A model generated the notes under the pieces. The model saw only the letters and a program-made list of their open reading frames with translations, was not told where the DNA came from and did not search any database. A program made the translations under genes and the position numbers. A stretch of DNA of 64,000 bases from Clostridiales bacterium (lineage in GTDB: Bacteria; Bacillota; Clostridia; Christensenellales; Aristaeellaceae), in the NCBI GenBank assembly GCA_004554085.1, contig SFNY01000018.1:24720-88719 (forward strand), in the 5' to 3' direction. Positions 41,071 to 50,774 of the stretch are shown here, one piece after another; the first letter of the stretch is position 1, and each line of letters begins with the position of its first letter.

Positions 41071-43272
41071 TCAGCTGCCCCTTATCATACCACAAAGATG
41101 GGTGGAATTCAATCCTGCGCCGCCAGCAGGCGCTCGATTTCCCCGCCATAGAAGCTGCACAGCTCCTGCGCGGCCTCCATGCTGGCGGCCTCGGTGACGA
41201 TGCGCAGCTCGCTTTTTCCACTGGTCGAGGGAGCGTCCCGACTCCGCCAGCCGCGACAGAAAGCGCAGCGCAAAGCGGATTCCATCCAATTGGATGGCGA
41301 ACTGCCGGGGCGACTTCTCCGCCAGCGCGCCCATCCACGCCGCCGGTTCGCCCGCCACGTACATCGCATGCGCGCCGTAGCGCTGGGCCAGCGCATCGAT
41401 GGCCCGCGTGGCGTACACCGGCAGGATCAGCCGCATTTCTCCCGCCTCCAGCGCCGTCCAGGCGCAGGCCAGCTGGCGCTGCACCTCGTCCATCCGCCCC
41501 TGGGGATCGGCAAACACCGCCTGTTCGCCGCTGTCGGAGAGCAGCACGCCCAGCTCGCCCGGGGCGATCTGCATTTGATCCGGATCCCACTCGCAGCGCA
41601 CGCGCAGCCCCGCCCGCACGAAGCTCTGCTCGGCCAGGCTCAGCAGGTGGCTGTTCTGGGCGCAGAGTGCGATCTCCGGCGCGCGCAGGGGATCCGCTTC
41701 AAAGCAGGCGGCTGCGTCGGCGATGTAGGCGATGTCGGTGCGCCCGGCGCTCTGAATCGCCCGGGTGATGCCGCTGAACGGCCCGGCGTAGTCCTGCCGT
41801 TCGCAGAGCTTGAGGATGGCGCGCTGGGTCTTTTCCGGGATGCGCGCGCCGCTAGAGAGCAGCGGGGTCAGGCTTGCATCCTCCACCAGCATGGCCGCGT
41901 CCGTGTGCAGCGCGGACAGGCTGTGGCGCAGCTGGGGCAGGCTGCACACGCCCGCGTCGATCAGCTGCACGCCCTGGGCCATGGCCCCCGCGGCCACCGC
42001 GTGCCACAGCGCCGCCGCCACCGTGGACGGCCCGCGCCCCAGCAGCAGCTCCCGGGGCTTCATCTCCGCGATGCAGGCGCTCACGCTGCGCGCGGCCTGG
42101 GAAGGGGATTCCAACTGCAGCGCTCCCGCCGCGAAGCGCTGTTCCCGGCGCAGGCCCCACACGATGTTCTCCTCCGGGCGGTCGCCCTCGGGCAGCGACT
42201 TTTCCGGCCAGAGCTTCACGCCCGGCGGCAGCACGGCCCGCGCGCCCACGATGGAGTGGCTGCCCACGCAGCTCTCCTCGAAGAGCTGCGCGCCCTCGCC
42301 GATCACCGCGCCCCGGCCCGCCACGCAGCCCCGCAGCTGCGCACCGGCCTCCACGCGCACGCCGGGGAACAGCACGCTGCGCTTGATGCTCGCGCCGCTT
42401 GCCACGAAGCAGTTCTCGCCGACGGCGCTGTAAGCGCCGATGTGCGCGCCGGAGCAGATGTGCGCGCCCGGGGCGATCCAGCAGGGCGCTTCGATGGTGC
42501 AGCCCTCCTCCACGATCGCGCCATCGCAGGGGGCGTTGAACGGTCCCTCCAGGCCCTCCAGATGCAGCTTCCCCTCCAGCGCGTCGGCGTGCACCTGCAA
42601 ATAGGCGGAGACGTCGCCCACGTCGCACCAGTAGCCCTCCGCCGTCCAGCCGTAGAGCTTTACGCCCGCCTCCAGCAGCGCCGGGAACAGGTCGTGGCCG
42701 AAGTCGTAGGGGCGGTCAGAGGGAATCCACTTCAGGATCTCCGGCTCCAGGATGTAGATGCCGGTGTTGATGCGGTCGGAGTACACGTCGCAGCGCCCGG
42801 GCTTTTCGTGGAAGGAGCGGATTCGCCCGTCGCAATCTGTCACCACCATGCCGTACTCCTGAGGCGCGCCGCACTTTTTCAATACAATCGTGACTGGGCC
42901 GCCGTGGGATTCGTGGAAGCGCAGCGCGGCGGTGAGATCGAAGTCGGTCGCGCCGTCGCCGGAGAGCACGATAAAGCGCTCGTTCAGGAAGTCCTCTGCC
43001 TGCTTCACGCTGCCTGCGGTGCCCAGCGGGCTCTGTTCGATATAGTAGCGCAGCCGCACGCCCAGCCGTTCGCCGTCCTGAAAGGCGTCCTGAACGGCCT
43101 CGGGCAGATAGCCCAGCGTCGCGCCGATTTCGTGAATGTCATATTTGTGAAGCAGCCCTATGGCGCGCTCCATCAGGGGCTTGCCCAGCAGATGCAGCAT
43201 CGGCTTCGGACAATCGCATGTCAGGGGCCTCAGGCGCGAACCCTCGCCGCCCGCCATGATGATCGCTTTCAA
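41071..43272 (-). CDS. Sugar-1-phosphate nucleotidyltransferase / phosphomannomutase-like fusion, frameshifted near the 3' end
   Basis: The frame encodes 733 residues. Residues 1-235 are a nucleotidyltransferase (GGEGSRLRPLT, LSGDGATDFD), 245-350 are left-handed beta-helix hexapeptide repeats, and ~380-680 resemble a phosphohexomutase. In that part the phosphoserine loop TASHNP of active mutases is replaced by a sequence around LVEDASLTP, so mutase activity is doubtful. After Trp685 the frame loses homology; removing one base from the A5 run (plus-strand T run 41213-41217) restores a natural end, KSELRIVTEAASM..., stopping at 41109 (about 720 residues). GDP-mannose or a related sugar nucleotide is the likely product. 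A hairpin AATGCCGC-GAT-GCGGCATT lies upstream at 43316-43334. Confidence 0.8.
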   Translation of the reverse strand: MKAIIMAGGEGSRLRPLTCDCPKPMLHLLGKPLMERAIGLLHKYDIHEIGATLGYLPEAVQDAFQDGERLGVRLRYYIEQSPLGTAGSVKQAEDFLNERFIVLSGDGATDFDLTAALRFHESHGGPVTIVLKKCGAPQEYGMVVTDCDGRIRSFHEKPGRCDVYSDRINTGIYILEPEILKWIPSDRPYDFGHDLFPALLEAGVKLYGWTAEGYWCDVGDVSAYLQVHADALEGKLHLEGLEGPFNAPCDGAIVEEGCTIEAPCWIAPGAHICSGAHIGAYSAVGENCFVASGASIKRSVLFPGVRVEAGAQLRGCVAGRGAVIGEGAQLFEESCVGSHSIVGARAVLPPGVKLWPEKSLPEGDRPEENIVWGLRREQRFAAGALQLESPSQAARSVSACIAEMKPRELLLGRGPSTVAAALWHAVAAGAMAQGVQLIDAGVCSLPQLRHSLSALHTDAAMLVEDASLTPLLSSGARIPEKTQRAILKLCERQDYAGPFSGITRAIQSAGRTDIAYIADAAACFEADPLRAPEIALCAQNSHLLSLAEQSFVRAGLRVRCEWDPDQMQIAPGELGVLLSDSGEQAVFADPQGRMDEVQRQLACAWTALEAGEMRLILPVYATRAIDALAQRYGAHAMYVAGEPAAWMGALAEKSPRQFAIQLDGIRFALRFLSRLAESGRSLDQWKKRAAHRHRGRQHGGRAGAVQLLWRGNRAPAGGAGLNSTHLCGMIRGS

Positions 43273-43391
43273 AATGTTTCACATCCCTTTCCTTGTGCGC
43301 AGAGCGCAGCGTAGAAATGCCGCGATGCGGCATTCACGCACTATTTTCCCCGGCACGTCCCGGTTTCATACAAAATTATATTTCCATGAAT

Positions 43392-43420
43392 TTGACAAAT
43401 ATGCATCCATCGAATATACT
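43392..43420 (+). promoter_or_regulatory. Sigma-A promoter of the secreted SH3/PQQ-like gene
   Basis: TTGACA, 17-base spacer, TATACT, 33 bases before the start codon. Confidence 0.88.
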
Positions 43421-43453
43421 GGAGGAAAAATCAGGGAAGTGGGAGGAAGGATC

Positions 43454-44296
43454 ATGAAAAGAATGCTGCTTGTGCTGCTGGTGATCGCGCTGTGCATCCC
43501 CTGCAGTGCACTTGCTGAGAAGACGATGAAAATTGTGAACTGTCAGGATTGGGTGTCGCTGCGCAGTGCGCCGAGCACGCAGGCTGAGAGAGTGGCGCAG
43601 GTTCCGCTGGGCGCGTACGTCACCGGCGAATGCGACTATTATTCGGATTTCAGCTATTGCAGCTACAATGGCGTGACGGGCTACATCCTGAACGAATATC
43701 TGGAGGCTGTGGCGCTTTATGCACAGGTGGACGACCGTACCATCATCGCCGAGCGCAGCGTCGATTACACCAGCGGCGAGACCATGGAGCTCACCTGCCT
43801 GGATGCCAGTGGAAGCGAATGCTGGCGGCGCAGGTTTGAATCGCCCTATCAAACGGAGCTGAATTGCACGGACGCCTTCGTGGGCGGAACGGCGGTGGAG
43901 CCCATGGTGCTGGTGCACGTGTCGGGCGTGGGCCTGACTGCGCTGGATCTGTACACGGGACAGGAGAGGTGGACGCTGGGCGAGGACGTGGTGAGCCTGG
44001 GCGGCAGTCTGAGCTGCGCGGTGGGTGAGGACGGCACGATGTACATCGGCGGCTACTACGGCCCCGATCCGGTGGCAATCTCTGTGGATGGCAATCTTCT
44101 GTGGCAGTCCTCCGCGGAGTACGGCGAACAGGACGGCTATACAATGGATTTCTTCTGGCTGTACGATCTGGAGCTTGTGCCGGACGGCCTGCTTGCGACC
44201 TACGACATGGGCGCGGACGATCAGGGGACGGAGTGCGGCGGAGAGGTGCTGTACAGCCTGGATGGCGAACTGTTGAGCTATCGCTATCTGTATTGA
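43454..44296 (+). CDS. Secreted protein with SH3 domain and PQQ/beta-propeller-like repeats
   Basis: A 280-residue exported protein: signal peptide (~1-21, ending near ALA-EK), one bacterial SH3 domain (~25-82, 'NCQDWVSLRSAPSTQAERVA'), then repeats with patterns like 'LTALDLYTGQERW', DGTMYIGGYYG and SLDGELL that resemble PQQ-type beta-propeller blades. A wall-binding sensor or binding protein is plausible; no enzyme motif was found. GGAGGAAGG precedes the ATG at 43454. Own promoter and terminator make it monocistronic. Confidence 0.75.
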   Translation: MKRMLLVLLVIALCIPCSALAEKTMKIVNCQDWVSLRSAPSTQAERVAQVPLGAYVTGECDYYSDFSYCSYNGVTGYILNEYLEAVALYAQVDDRTIIAERSVDYTSGETMELTCLDASGSECWRRRFESPYQTELNCTDAFVGGTAVEPMVLVHVSGVGLTALDLYTGQERWTLGEDVVSLGGSLSCAVGEDGTMYIGGYYGPDPVAISVDGNLLWQSSAEYGEQDGYTMDFFWLYDLELVPDGLLATYDMGADDQGTECGGEVLYSLDGELLSYRYLY

Positions 44297-44308
44297 TGGG
44301 ATGAAACA

Positions 44309-44345
44309 AAATCGCGGCGGTATTGCTGAAATACCGTCGCGATTT
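44309..44345. terminator. Bidirectional terminator between convergent genes
   Basis: 16-bp inverted repeat AAATCGCGGCGGTATT / AATACCGTCGCGATTT (one G-U pair). It ends both the secreted-protein gene and the comM-to-hslU run. Confidence 0.82.
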
Positions 44346-44359
44346 GTTTACAGAAAGCC

Positions 44360-45727
44360 TTACAGGATGTACTTGCGCACGTCCTTGGCGTGGGCGTCGT
44401 TGCCCAGCTGGGCGTTGACGTAGTCCGCGTCGATGCTGACGCACACCTCGGGGGCGTCGCCGCCGCCGGCGTTGAAGGCGATGTCGTTGAGAATCTTTTC
44501 GAGCATGGTGTGCAGGCGGCGCGCACCGATGTTCTCGGCGGTCTCGTTGGCCTGCCATGCGCACTCGGCGATGGTCTGGAGGGCGGAATCCTGGAAGTCC
44601 AGCGACACGCCGTCCACGCCCAGCAGCAGCTGGTACTGGCGGATCAGCGCGTTCTCCGGCTGGGTCAGGATGCGCTTGTAGTCCTCCACGCTGAGGGGCT
44701 TGAGGTCCACGCGCACCGGGAAGCGGCCCTGCAGCTCGGGGATCAGGTCGGTGACCTTGGCCACGTGGAACGCGCCCGCCGCGATGAAGAGCATGTGGTC
44801 GGTCTTGACGGGGCCGTACTTGGTGTTGACGGTAGTGCCCTCCACGATGGGCAGGATGTCGCGCTGCACGCCCTCGCGGGACACGTCCGGGCCGTTGCCG
44901 CTGCCGCGACCGGCCACCTTGTCGATCTCATCCAGGAACACGATGCCGTGCTGCTCCGCGCGGTCGATGGCCTCGCTGTAGACCGCGTCCATGTCGATCA
45001 GGTTGGTCTCCTCCTCAGCCTGGAGGATCTTGCGCGCCTCGCGTACCTCCACCTTGCGCAGCTTGGTCTTCTTGGGGATGATGCTGCCCAGCACGTCGCT
45101 CATGTTCACGTCCATGCCGGGGATTTCGTTCTGGGGCGTGACCTCCTCGACCTCCACCTCGACGATCTCGTGCTCCATTTCGCCCCGGCGCAGGCGGGTG
45201 CGCACGTCGTCCTGGCGCACGGCCAGCGCGGTCTTTTCGGATTCGGACAGCTCCGGCTCCTTGGGCTTGTTGCCCAGCAGGATCTCGATGGGGTTGGCGG
45301 GCTTCCGCTTCTGGGTGCGGGTCAGCAGGTCCACCAGACGGTCCTCCACCACGCAGGCCGCGCGGTTGCGCACCCGGGCGGTGTGCTGGTTCTTCACCAG
45401 GCGGATGCTGGCCTCCACCAGGTCGCGGATGATGGATTCCACGTCGCGGCCCACGTAGCCCACCTCGGTGAACTTCGTGGCCTCCACCTTGATGAAGGGC
45501 GCGTCCACCAGCTTGGCCAGGCGGCGGGCGATCTCGGTCTTGCCCACGCCCGTAGGGCCGATCATCAGGATGTTCTTCGGGGTCACTTCTTCGCGGATGT
45601 CCTCGGGCAGCTGGGCGCGGCGGTAGCGGTTGCGCAGGGCAACGGCCACGGCGCGCTTGGCGTCGTCCTGACCGATGATGTATCGATCCAGCTCGCGGAC
45701 GATCTCGCGGGGGGTAAGCTCAGTCAT
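44360..45727 (-). CDS. hslU: ATP-dependent protease ATPase subunit HslU (ClpY)
   Basis: A 455-residue AAA+ unfoldase that feeds proteins into HslV. Walker A GPTGVGKT (57-64), the pore motif GYVG, the inserted I-domain (~110-240), Walker B IVFLDEIDK and sensor motifs are present, and the C-terminus ends DVRKYIL, as needed to dock on HslV. The start at 45727 (MTELTPRE) follows AAAGGAG. It is the last gene of the run comM-dprA-topA-trmFO-hslV-hslU. Confidence 0.95.
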   Translation of the reverse strand: MTELTPREIVRELDRYIIGQDDAKRAVAVALRNRYRRAQLPEDIREEVTPKNILMIGPTGVGKTEIARRLAKLVDAPFIKVEATKFTEVGYVGRDVESIIRDLVEASIRLVKNQHTARVRNRAACVVEDRLVDLLTRTQKRKPANPIEILLGNKPKEPELSESEKTALAVRQDDVRTRLRRGEMEHEIVEVEVEEVTPQNEIPGMDVNMSDVLGSIIPKKTKLRKVEVREARKILQAEEETNLIDMDAVYSEAIDRAEQHGIVFLDEIDKVAGRGSGNGPDVSREGVQRDILPIVEGTTVNTKYGPVKTDHMLFIAAGAFHVAKVTDLIPELQGRFPVRVDLKPLSVEDYKRILTQPENALIRQYQLLLGVDGVSLDFQDSALQTIAECAWQANETAENIGARRLHTMLEKILNDIAFNAGGGDAPEVCVSIDADYVNAQLGNDAHAKDVRKYIL

Positions 45728-45795
45728 TTGCTTTCTCCTTTCGGCATGCAGGGGGCTGCCGGAGCGCACATGCGCGCCGCCCCCCTGCACGGGCC

Positions 45796-46350
45796 TCAGA
45801 CGGTTTCGACGATGATGTTGTCGTTGGTGAACACGCAGATCTCGCTGGCCACCTTGAGCGCCTTCTCGGCAATCTCATGGGCAGGCAGATCGGTGTTCTG
45901 ATAGAGGGCGCGCGCGGCTGCAAGGGCAAAGTTTCCGCCGCTGCCGATGGCCAGCACGCCGTCGTCCGGCTCGATCACCTCGCCGGTGCCGGACACCAGC
46001 AGCAGGTTGTCCTTGTCGGCGCACAGCAGCATGGCCTCCAGCTTGGCGGTCTTGTTCATCTGCCAGTCCTGGGCAAGCTCCACGGCGGCGCGGGGCAGGT
46101 TGCCGGAGTACTGGGTCAGCTTGTCCTCAAAGCGCTCGGTGAGGGCGAAGGCGTCGGAGACCGAGCCTGCAAAGCCGATCACGACCTTGCCGCCGTAGAT
46201 ACGCCGCACCTTGCGGGCGGTGCCCTTCATCACGGTCTTTTCGCCCAGGGTCACCTGACCGTCTCCGGCCAGGGCGATCTCGCCGTTCCGGCGTACGGCG
46301 CAGATGGTGGTGCCGCGGAAGGGGCTGCGGATTTCATTTTCACAAGTCAT
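45796..46350 (-). CDS. hslV: ATP-dependent protease peptidase subunit HslV (ClpQ)
   Basis: A 184-residue proteasome-beta-like threonine protease. The mature enzyme should begin at Thr14 (RG-TTICAV), exposing the N-terminal threonine nucleophile after removal of a 13-residue leader, longer than the short leader of most HslV. GDGQVT and the GSGGNFA region are conserved. The ATG overlaps the end of trmFO by 11 bases, with GAGGTGA upstream. Confidence 0.94.
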   Translation of the reverse strand: MTCENEIRSPFRGTTICAVRRNGEIALAGDGQVTLGEKTVMKGTARKVRRIYGGKVVIGFAGSVSDAFALTERFEDKLTQYSGNLPRAAVELAQDWQMNKTAKLEAMLLCADKDNLLLVSGTGEVIEPDDGVLAIGSGGNFALAAARALYQNTDLPAHEIAEKALKVASEICVFTNDNIIVETV

Positions 46351-47512
46351 AGGTTCGGATCACCTCGTTCAGTGTGTCGATGGCGCGCGCGCTCAGCTTC
46401 TCGTAGCGGTTGCGCTTGCCCCGCACGCGCGCGTCCAGCGGCTCCAGAATGCCGAAGTTGGCGTTCATGGGCTGGAAGTTGGCGCTGGGGGTGGATACGT
46501 GGCGGGCGAGTGCGCCCAGGATGGTTCGTCCGGTGAAGTCGGGCTCGCCCAGCATGTCCGGGCCGTTTAGGTAGGTGTTGCGGTGCATCACGCCGTAGCG
46601 GGCAAACTCGGCATGCTCCAGGCCCGGAATCATGGAGAACACCCGCTTCTGCTCTCCCCACTTGAGCCGCGTCTGGAAGCCCACCAGATTGTACAGCGTC
46701 CCGGCCTCGTTCTCCTGGCGCAGCTGCACCACGGCGTAGGGCTCTTTACCAGTGCGGGGGTCCTTCAGGCCGACGGGCTTCAGCGGCCCGAAGGCCAGCG
46801 TCTGGCGGCCACGGGAGGCCAGAATCTCCACGGCCAGGCAGCCCTCGAACACCAGCTTCTTCTCAAAGTCGTGCAGCTCGGCCAGCTCCGCGCCCATCAG
46901 CGCGTCGTAGAAGGCGTTGTACTCGTCCTCATTCATCGGACAGTTCAGGTAGTCCGAGCCCTTGTCGTAGCGGGAGGCGCGGAACACCTTGTCCATGTCC
47001 AGCGATTCGGCGGTGACGATGGGTGCGGCCGCGTCAAAGAAGTGCAGCGCCTTCGCACCGGGCAATTGAGAGATCGCGTCGGTCAGGGCGGGGTCGGTCA
47101 GCGGCCCCGTGGCGATGATGCACGGGCCGTCGGGGATGCGGTCGATCACGGCGCTCTCGAATTCCACCAGCGGGTGGTTTTTCAGCGTTTCGGTGATGGT
47201 TTCGGAGAACAGGTGGCGGTCCACCGCCAGCGCGCCGCCCGCGGGCACCCGGCACTTCTCCGCCGAGGCGAGGATCAGGCCGTTCAGCGCACGCATCTCG
47301 GCCTTCAAAAGGCCCGAGGCGTTGCTCAGCTGCTCCGCCTTCAGGCTGTTGGAGCAGACCAACTCGGCAAAGCCCTCGCTCTTATGGGCGGGGCTGAATT
47401 TTGTGGGCTTCATGTCGATCAGGCGCACGGGTACGCCCCGGCGCACCAGCTGCCAGGCGGCCTCACAGCCTGCCAGACCTGCGCCGACGATGGTCACGCG
47501 TGCGTTATTCAT
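46340..47512 (-). CDS. trmFO: Methylenetetrahydrofolate-tRNA-(uracil-54-C5)-methyltransferase
   Basis: A 390-residue FAD/folate enzyme that makes ribothymidine at position 54 of tRNA. The FAD-binding [13 protein letters not shown] (residues ~8-20), '[20 protein letters not shown]' and the C-terminal [10 protein letters not shown] are typical. Genes topA-trmFO-hslV adjoin in many Firmicutes. The start overlaps the topA stop by 8 bases. Confidence 0.95.
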   Translation of the reverse strand: MNNARVTIVGAGLAGCEAAWQLVRRGVPVRLIDMKPTKFSPAHKSEGFAELVCSNSLKAEQLSNASGLLKAEMRALNGLILASAEKCRVPAGGALAVDRHLFSETITETLKNHPLVEFESAVIDRIPDGPCIIATGPLTDPALTDAISQLPGAKALHFFDAAAPIVTAESLDMDKVFRASRYDKGSDYLNCPMNEDEYNAFYDALMGAELAELHDFEKKLVFEGCLAVEILASRGRQTLAFGPLKPVGLKDPRTGKEPYAVVQLRQENEAGTLYNLVGFQTRLKWGEQKRVFSMIPGLEHAEFARYGVMHRNTYLNGPDMLGEPDFTGRTILGALARHVSTPSANFQPMNANFGILEPLDARVRGKRNRYEKLSARAIDTLNEVIRTYDL

Positions 47513-49607
47513 CGCCGCCTCCGTTTTCCACCTGAACCCGGTGGCGGCAGTTCTCATTCACGCAGACGTGGAACAGCGTGTCCTTCGGGCCGGACTTGAG
47601 CACCATGCGCTCGCCGCAGACGGGGCACTTGTCCGCCACGGGTCGATCCCAGGACACGAAGTCGCACTCGGGGTACTTTTCGCAGCCGTAGAACTTGCGG
47701 CCCTTGCGGCTGATGCGCTCCAGCAGCTCCGCGCCGCACTTCGGGCAGGGCACGCCGATATTCTTCGGCAGCGCCATGGTGAAGCGGCACTCGGGGAAGT
47801 TGGGGCAGGCCAGGAACTTGCCGTAGCGGCTCATCTTGTAGACCATCATCGCGCCGCACTTCTCGCAGGGCACGTCGGACACCTGATCCTCGATGGCCAC
47901 CTTTTCGATGTTCTTGTCGGCCTCCTCCAGCGTCTTTTCAAAGGGGCCGTAGAAGTCGGCGATGATGCTGTGCCACTCGGCCTTGCCGGCCTCGACCTCG
48001 TCCAGCTCCTCCTCCATGCCAGCGGTAAAGGCGATGTCCACGATGTTGGGGAAGTTCTTGCACATCATGTCGTTGACGATCTTGCCCAGCTCCGTGGGGA
48101 TCAGGCGCTTGTTCTCCCGGGCCACGTAGCCGCGGCTGATGATGGTGGAGATGGTGGGCGCATAGGTGGACGGGCGGCCGATGCCCTTTTCCTCCAGCGT
48201 GCGCACCAGGCTCGCCTCGGTGTAGCGCGGCGGGGGCTGGGTGAAGTGCTGGTCGGGCTGAATCTCGCCCGCCTCGGCGGCCATGCCCTCCTCGAGCTCG
48301 GGCAGGTTGTTCACGCTGGCCTCCTCGGCCGCGTCGTCCTGGCCCTCCTCATAGACGGCGGTGAAGCCCGCAAAGCGCAGCTTCTGGGCGTTGAAGTGGA
48401 AGCGCGCGCCGGTGCTCGCGTCGATGTCCACCGACAGCGTGTCGTACACCGCGGGGGTCATCTGGCTGGAGACGAAGCGCTCGTAGATCAGCTTGTAGAG
48501 CTTGAACTGGTCCCGGGACAGCGAGGCCTTGATCGCGTCCGGGCGGCGCAGGATGTCCGTGGGGCGGATGGCCTCGTGGGCGTCTTGGGCGGAGGAGCGG
48601 GTCTTGTAGATGTTGGGCTTCTCCGGCAGGTATTCGGCGGAGTAGTTGTCCGCGATCATCGCGCGCACGGCCTCCAGCGCCTCGTCTGCGATGCGGGTGG
48701 AGTCGGTGCGGATGTAGGTGACCAGACCCTGGCTGCCCTCGCCGGCGATTTCCACGCCTTCGTAGAGCTGCTGGGCGATCTGCATGGTCTTCTGGGTGGT
48801 GAAGCCCAGCTTGCGGCTGGCCTCCTGCTGGAGGTTCGAGGTGGTGAAGGGCGCGGCGGGGTACTTGCGGCGCTCGCCCTTCTTGATGATGGACACGCGG
48901 AACGTTGCGTCCCGGCAGGCGTCCACCACGGCCTGGGCCTCCTGCTGGTTGTGCAGCTCGGCCTTTTCGCCGCCGAAGCCGGTGAAGCGCGCGCTGACCT
49001 TGGCCTTGCCGATGGTGAAGGGCGCGGAGATCGTCCAGTACTCCTCGGGCACGAAGATGTCGATCTCCTCCTCGCGGTCGCAGATCATCTTGGTGGCCAC
49101 CGATTGCACGCGACCGGCGCTCAGGCCCTTCTTCACCTTGCGCCAGAGCAGCGGGCTGATCTTGTAGCCGATCAGGCGATCCAGCACGCGGCGGGCCTGC
49201 TGGGCGTTGACCAGATCCATGTTGATGGTGCGGGGGTTCTTCACCGCGGCCTTCACGGCCTTGGACGTGACTTCGTGAAATTCGATGCGGCAGGGCGCGT
49301 CCTCGGCGATGCCCAGGACGTTCGCCAGATGCCAGGAGATCGCCTCGCCTTCGCGGTCCGGGTCAGTCGCGAGGTAGATCTTGGAGGCGCTGCGGGCCTC
49401 CTTGCGGATGCGGTTGAGAATCTCGCCGCGCCCGCGAATGGTGATGTATTTCGGCTCGAAGCCGTTTTCAACGTCTACGCCGATCTGCGACTTGGGCATG
49501 TCGCGCACGTGCCCCTGAGAGGCTTCAACCTTGTAACCCCGGCCCAGAAATTTGCCGATGGTCTTGGCCTTTGCGGGAGATTCGACGATAACGAGCTTGT
49601 TTGCCAT
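47505..49607 (-). CDS. topA: DNA topoisomerase I
   Basis: A 700-residue type IA topoisomerase relaxing negative supercoils. TOPRIM domain 'VIVESPAKAKTIGKFLG' at the start, active-site Tyr298 in LVTYIRTDSTR, GIGRPSTYA, and three C-terminal four-cysteine zinc-finger repeats (~575-690). GGAGGAAAC precedes the ATG at 49607. The gap to dprA is only 63 bases, so it is likely part of the comM-dprA transcript. Confidence 0.95.
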   Translation of the reverse strand: MANKLVIVESPAKAKTIGKFLGRGYKVEASQGHVRDMPKSQIGVDVENGFEPKYITIRGRGEILNRIRKEARSASKIYLATDPDREGEAISWHLANVLGIAEDAPCRIEFHEVTSKAVKAAVKNPRTINMDLVNAQQARRVLDRLIGYKISPLLWRKVKKGLSAGRVQSVATKMICDREEEIDIFVPEEYWTISAPFTIGKAKVSARFTGFGGEKAELHNQQEAQAVVDACRDATFRVSIIKKGERRKYPAAPFTTSNLQQEASRKLGFTTQKTMQIAQQLYEGVEIAGEGSQGLVTYIRTDSTRIADEALEAVRAMIADNYSAEYLPEKPNIYKTRSSAQDAHEAIRPTDILRRPDAIKASLSRDQFKLYKLIYERFVSSQMTPAVYDTLSVDIDASTGARFHFNAQKLRFAGFTAVYEEGQDDAAEEASVNNLPELEEGMAAEAGEIQPDQHFTQPPPRYTEASLVRTLEEKGIGRPSTYAPTISTIISRGYVARENKRLIPTELGKIVNDMMCKNFPNIVDIAFTAGMEEELDEVEAGKAEWHSIIADFYGPFEKTLEEADKNIEKVAIEDQVSDVPCEKCGAMMVYKMSRYGKFLACPNFPECRFTMALPKNIGVPCPKCGAELLERISRKGRKFYGCEKYPECDFVSWDRPVADKCPVCGERMVLKSGPKDTLFHVCVNENCRHRVQVENGGGDE

Positions 49608-49670
49608 GTGTTTCCTCCGTTGTGGCTGAATCCCGTCCGAGATTTTCTGCGGGATCCGAATTTGAGCGGA

Positions 49671-50771
49671 TCAAAGATACGCGCGGTACATGCCGCCCGG
49701 CACTTTTACTATTATTCCCCGAAGTTCCAACATTGTCAAGTGGGAATTTAGCTTTGCGATCGGAAAATCCACCAGATTTGCCAGTTCGTCAAAGGACAAT
49801 TCCTGCTCCAACAGCGGCTGAACGATTTTGTCGTCCTCCGGATCCAGCTCCAGCTTCGGCCTGGGCGCGCTCTTCGAGGCGTCCTCGCGCGCCGCCCAGC
49901 GGTAGTGCTCCAGCACGTCCCAGCCCGAGAGCACGGGAATCGCGCCCTCCACGATCAGCCGGTTCGGCGCGGCGCTCAGCGGGGAGTAGATCGAGCCGGG
50001 CACGGCGAATACGTCCCGGTTCTGATCCAGGGCGGCGTTGACGGTGATCATCGCGCCGGACTTCTCCTTGCCCTCCACCAGCAGCACGCCCTGACTCAGG
50101 CCGCTGATGATGCGGTTGCGGGCGGGGAAGTGGGCGCGTAGCGGCGGCATTCCCGGCAGGTACTCGGACACCACCGCGCCGCCGCCGTCCAGGATGCGGT
50201 GGTACAGCTCCTCGTTCTCCAGCGGATAGATCACATCCGCGCCGCAGCCCAGCAGGGCGATGGTTCGGCCATAGGCGATGAGCGCGCCCTCGTGGGCGGC
50301 GGTGTCGATGCCGTTGGCCATGCCGCTGACGATGGTCACGTCCTCCCGGGCCAGCACCTCGGCGAACTCCCGGGCGGCGCGCTGGCCGTCGCGAGTGCAG
50401 CGCCGGGAGCCCACAATGGCGAAGCTGCGCTCCCGCACCAGCGGACACTCGCCCAGCACGTACAGCGTGGCGGGCGGATCGTAGATGCGGCTGAGGAGCT
50501 CCGGATAGTCGTCACTCAGGCGGGTGATAGCGCGCATGCCGCATTTTTCCAGGCGGGCAAAGAGCGCATAGAAGTACCCTTCGCTCCGGGCTTCGCGCAG
50601 CTTCTTCAGCGCCGGCGGCGGAAGGATTTCCTTCATCTTATCATCTTGCGCGTTGTCCCACACATTTCGCGCGTCGCCGTAGACGCTGATGAGCTGGTAG
50701 AAGCGCTTCGGGCCCAGGCCCTCGATGCTGCTGAGCCAGATCCAGTATTGCTCCATCGGACTGAGATTCAT
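49671..50771 (-). CDS. dprA: DNA processing protein DprA (Smf)
   Basis: A 366-residue DNA-uptake protein that loads RecA on incoming single strands. N-terminal SAM/HhH-like region (~1-70), the Rossmann-like DNA-binding core (VGSRRCTRDGQ, 'SGMANGIDTAAHEGAL', RNRIISGLS, EGKEKSGAM) and a C-terminal winged helix (~300-366). The ATG at 50771 lies 3 bases after the comM stop; GGGGG at the end of comM serves as ribosome site. Confidence 0.94.
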   Translation of the reverse strand: MNLSPMEQYWIWLSSIEGLGPKRFYQLISVYGDARNVWDNAQDDKMKEILPPPALKKLREARSEGYFYALFARLEKCGMRAITRLSDDYPELLSRIYDPPATLYVLGECPLVRERSFAIVGSRRCTRDGQRAAREFAEVLAREDVTIVSGMANGIDTAAHEGALIAYGRTIALLGCGADVIYPLENEELYHRILDGGGAVVSEYLPGMPPLRAHFPARNRIISGLSQGVLLVEGKEKSGAMITVNAALDQNRDVFAVPGSIYSPLSAAPNRLIVEGAIPVLSGWDVLEHYRWAAREDASKSAPRPKLELDPEDDKIVQPLLEQELSFDELANLVDFPIAKLNSHLTMLELRGIIVKVPGGMYRAYL

Positions 50772-50774
50772 GCG

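Noticed and set aside
41179..43314. A 711-codon open frame opposite the nucleotidyltransferase fusion
   Set aside because: Same antisense artefact; no domain signature and skewed Arg/His/Ala composition.
47109..49751. An 880-codon open frame on the plus strand opposite topA
   Set aside because: It is the antisense shadow of a GC-rich gene; its composition (Leu/His/Val/Gly-rich) and lack of any motif or ribosome site contrast with the perfect TopA on the other strand.
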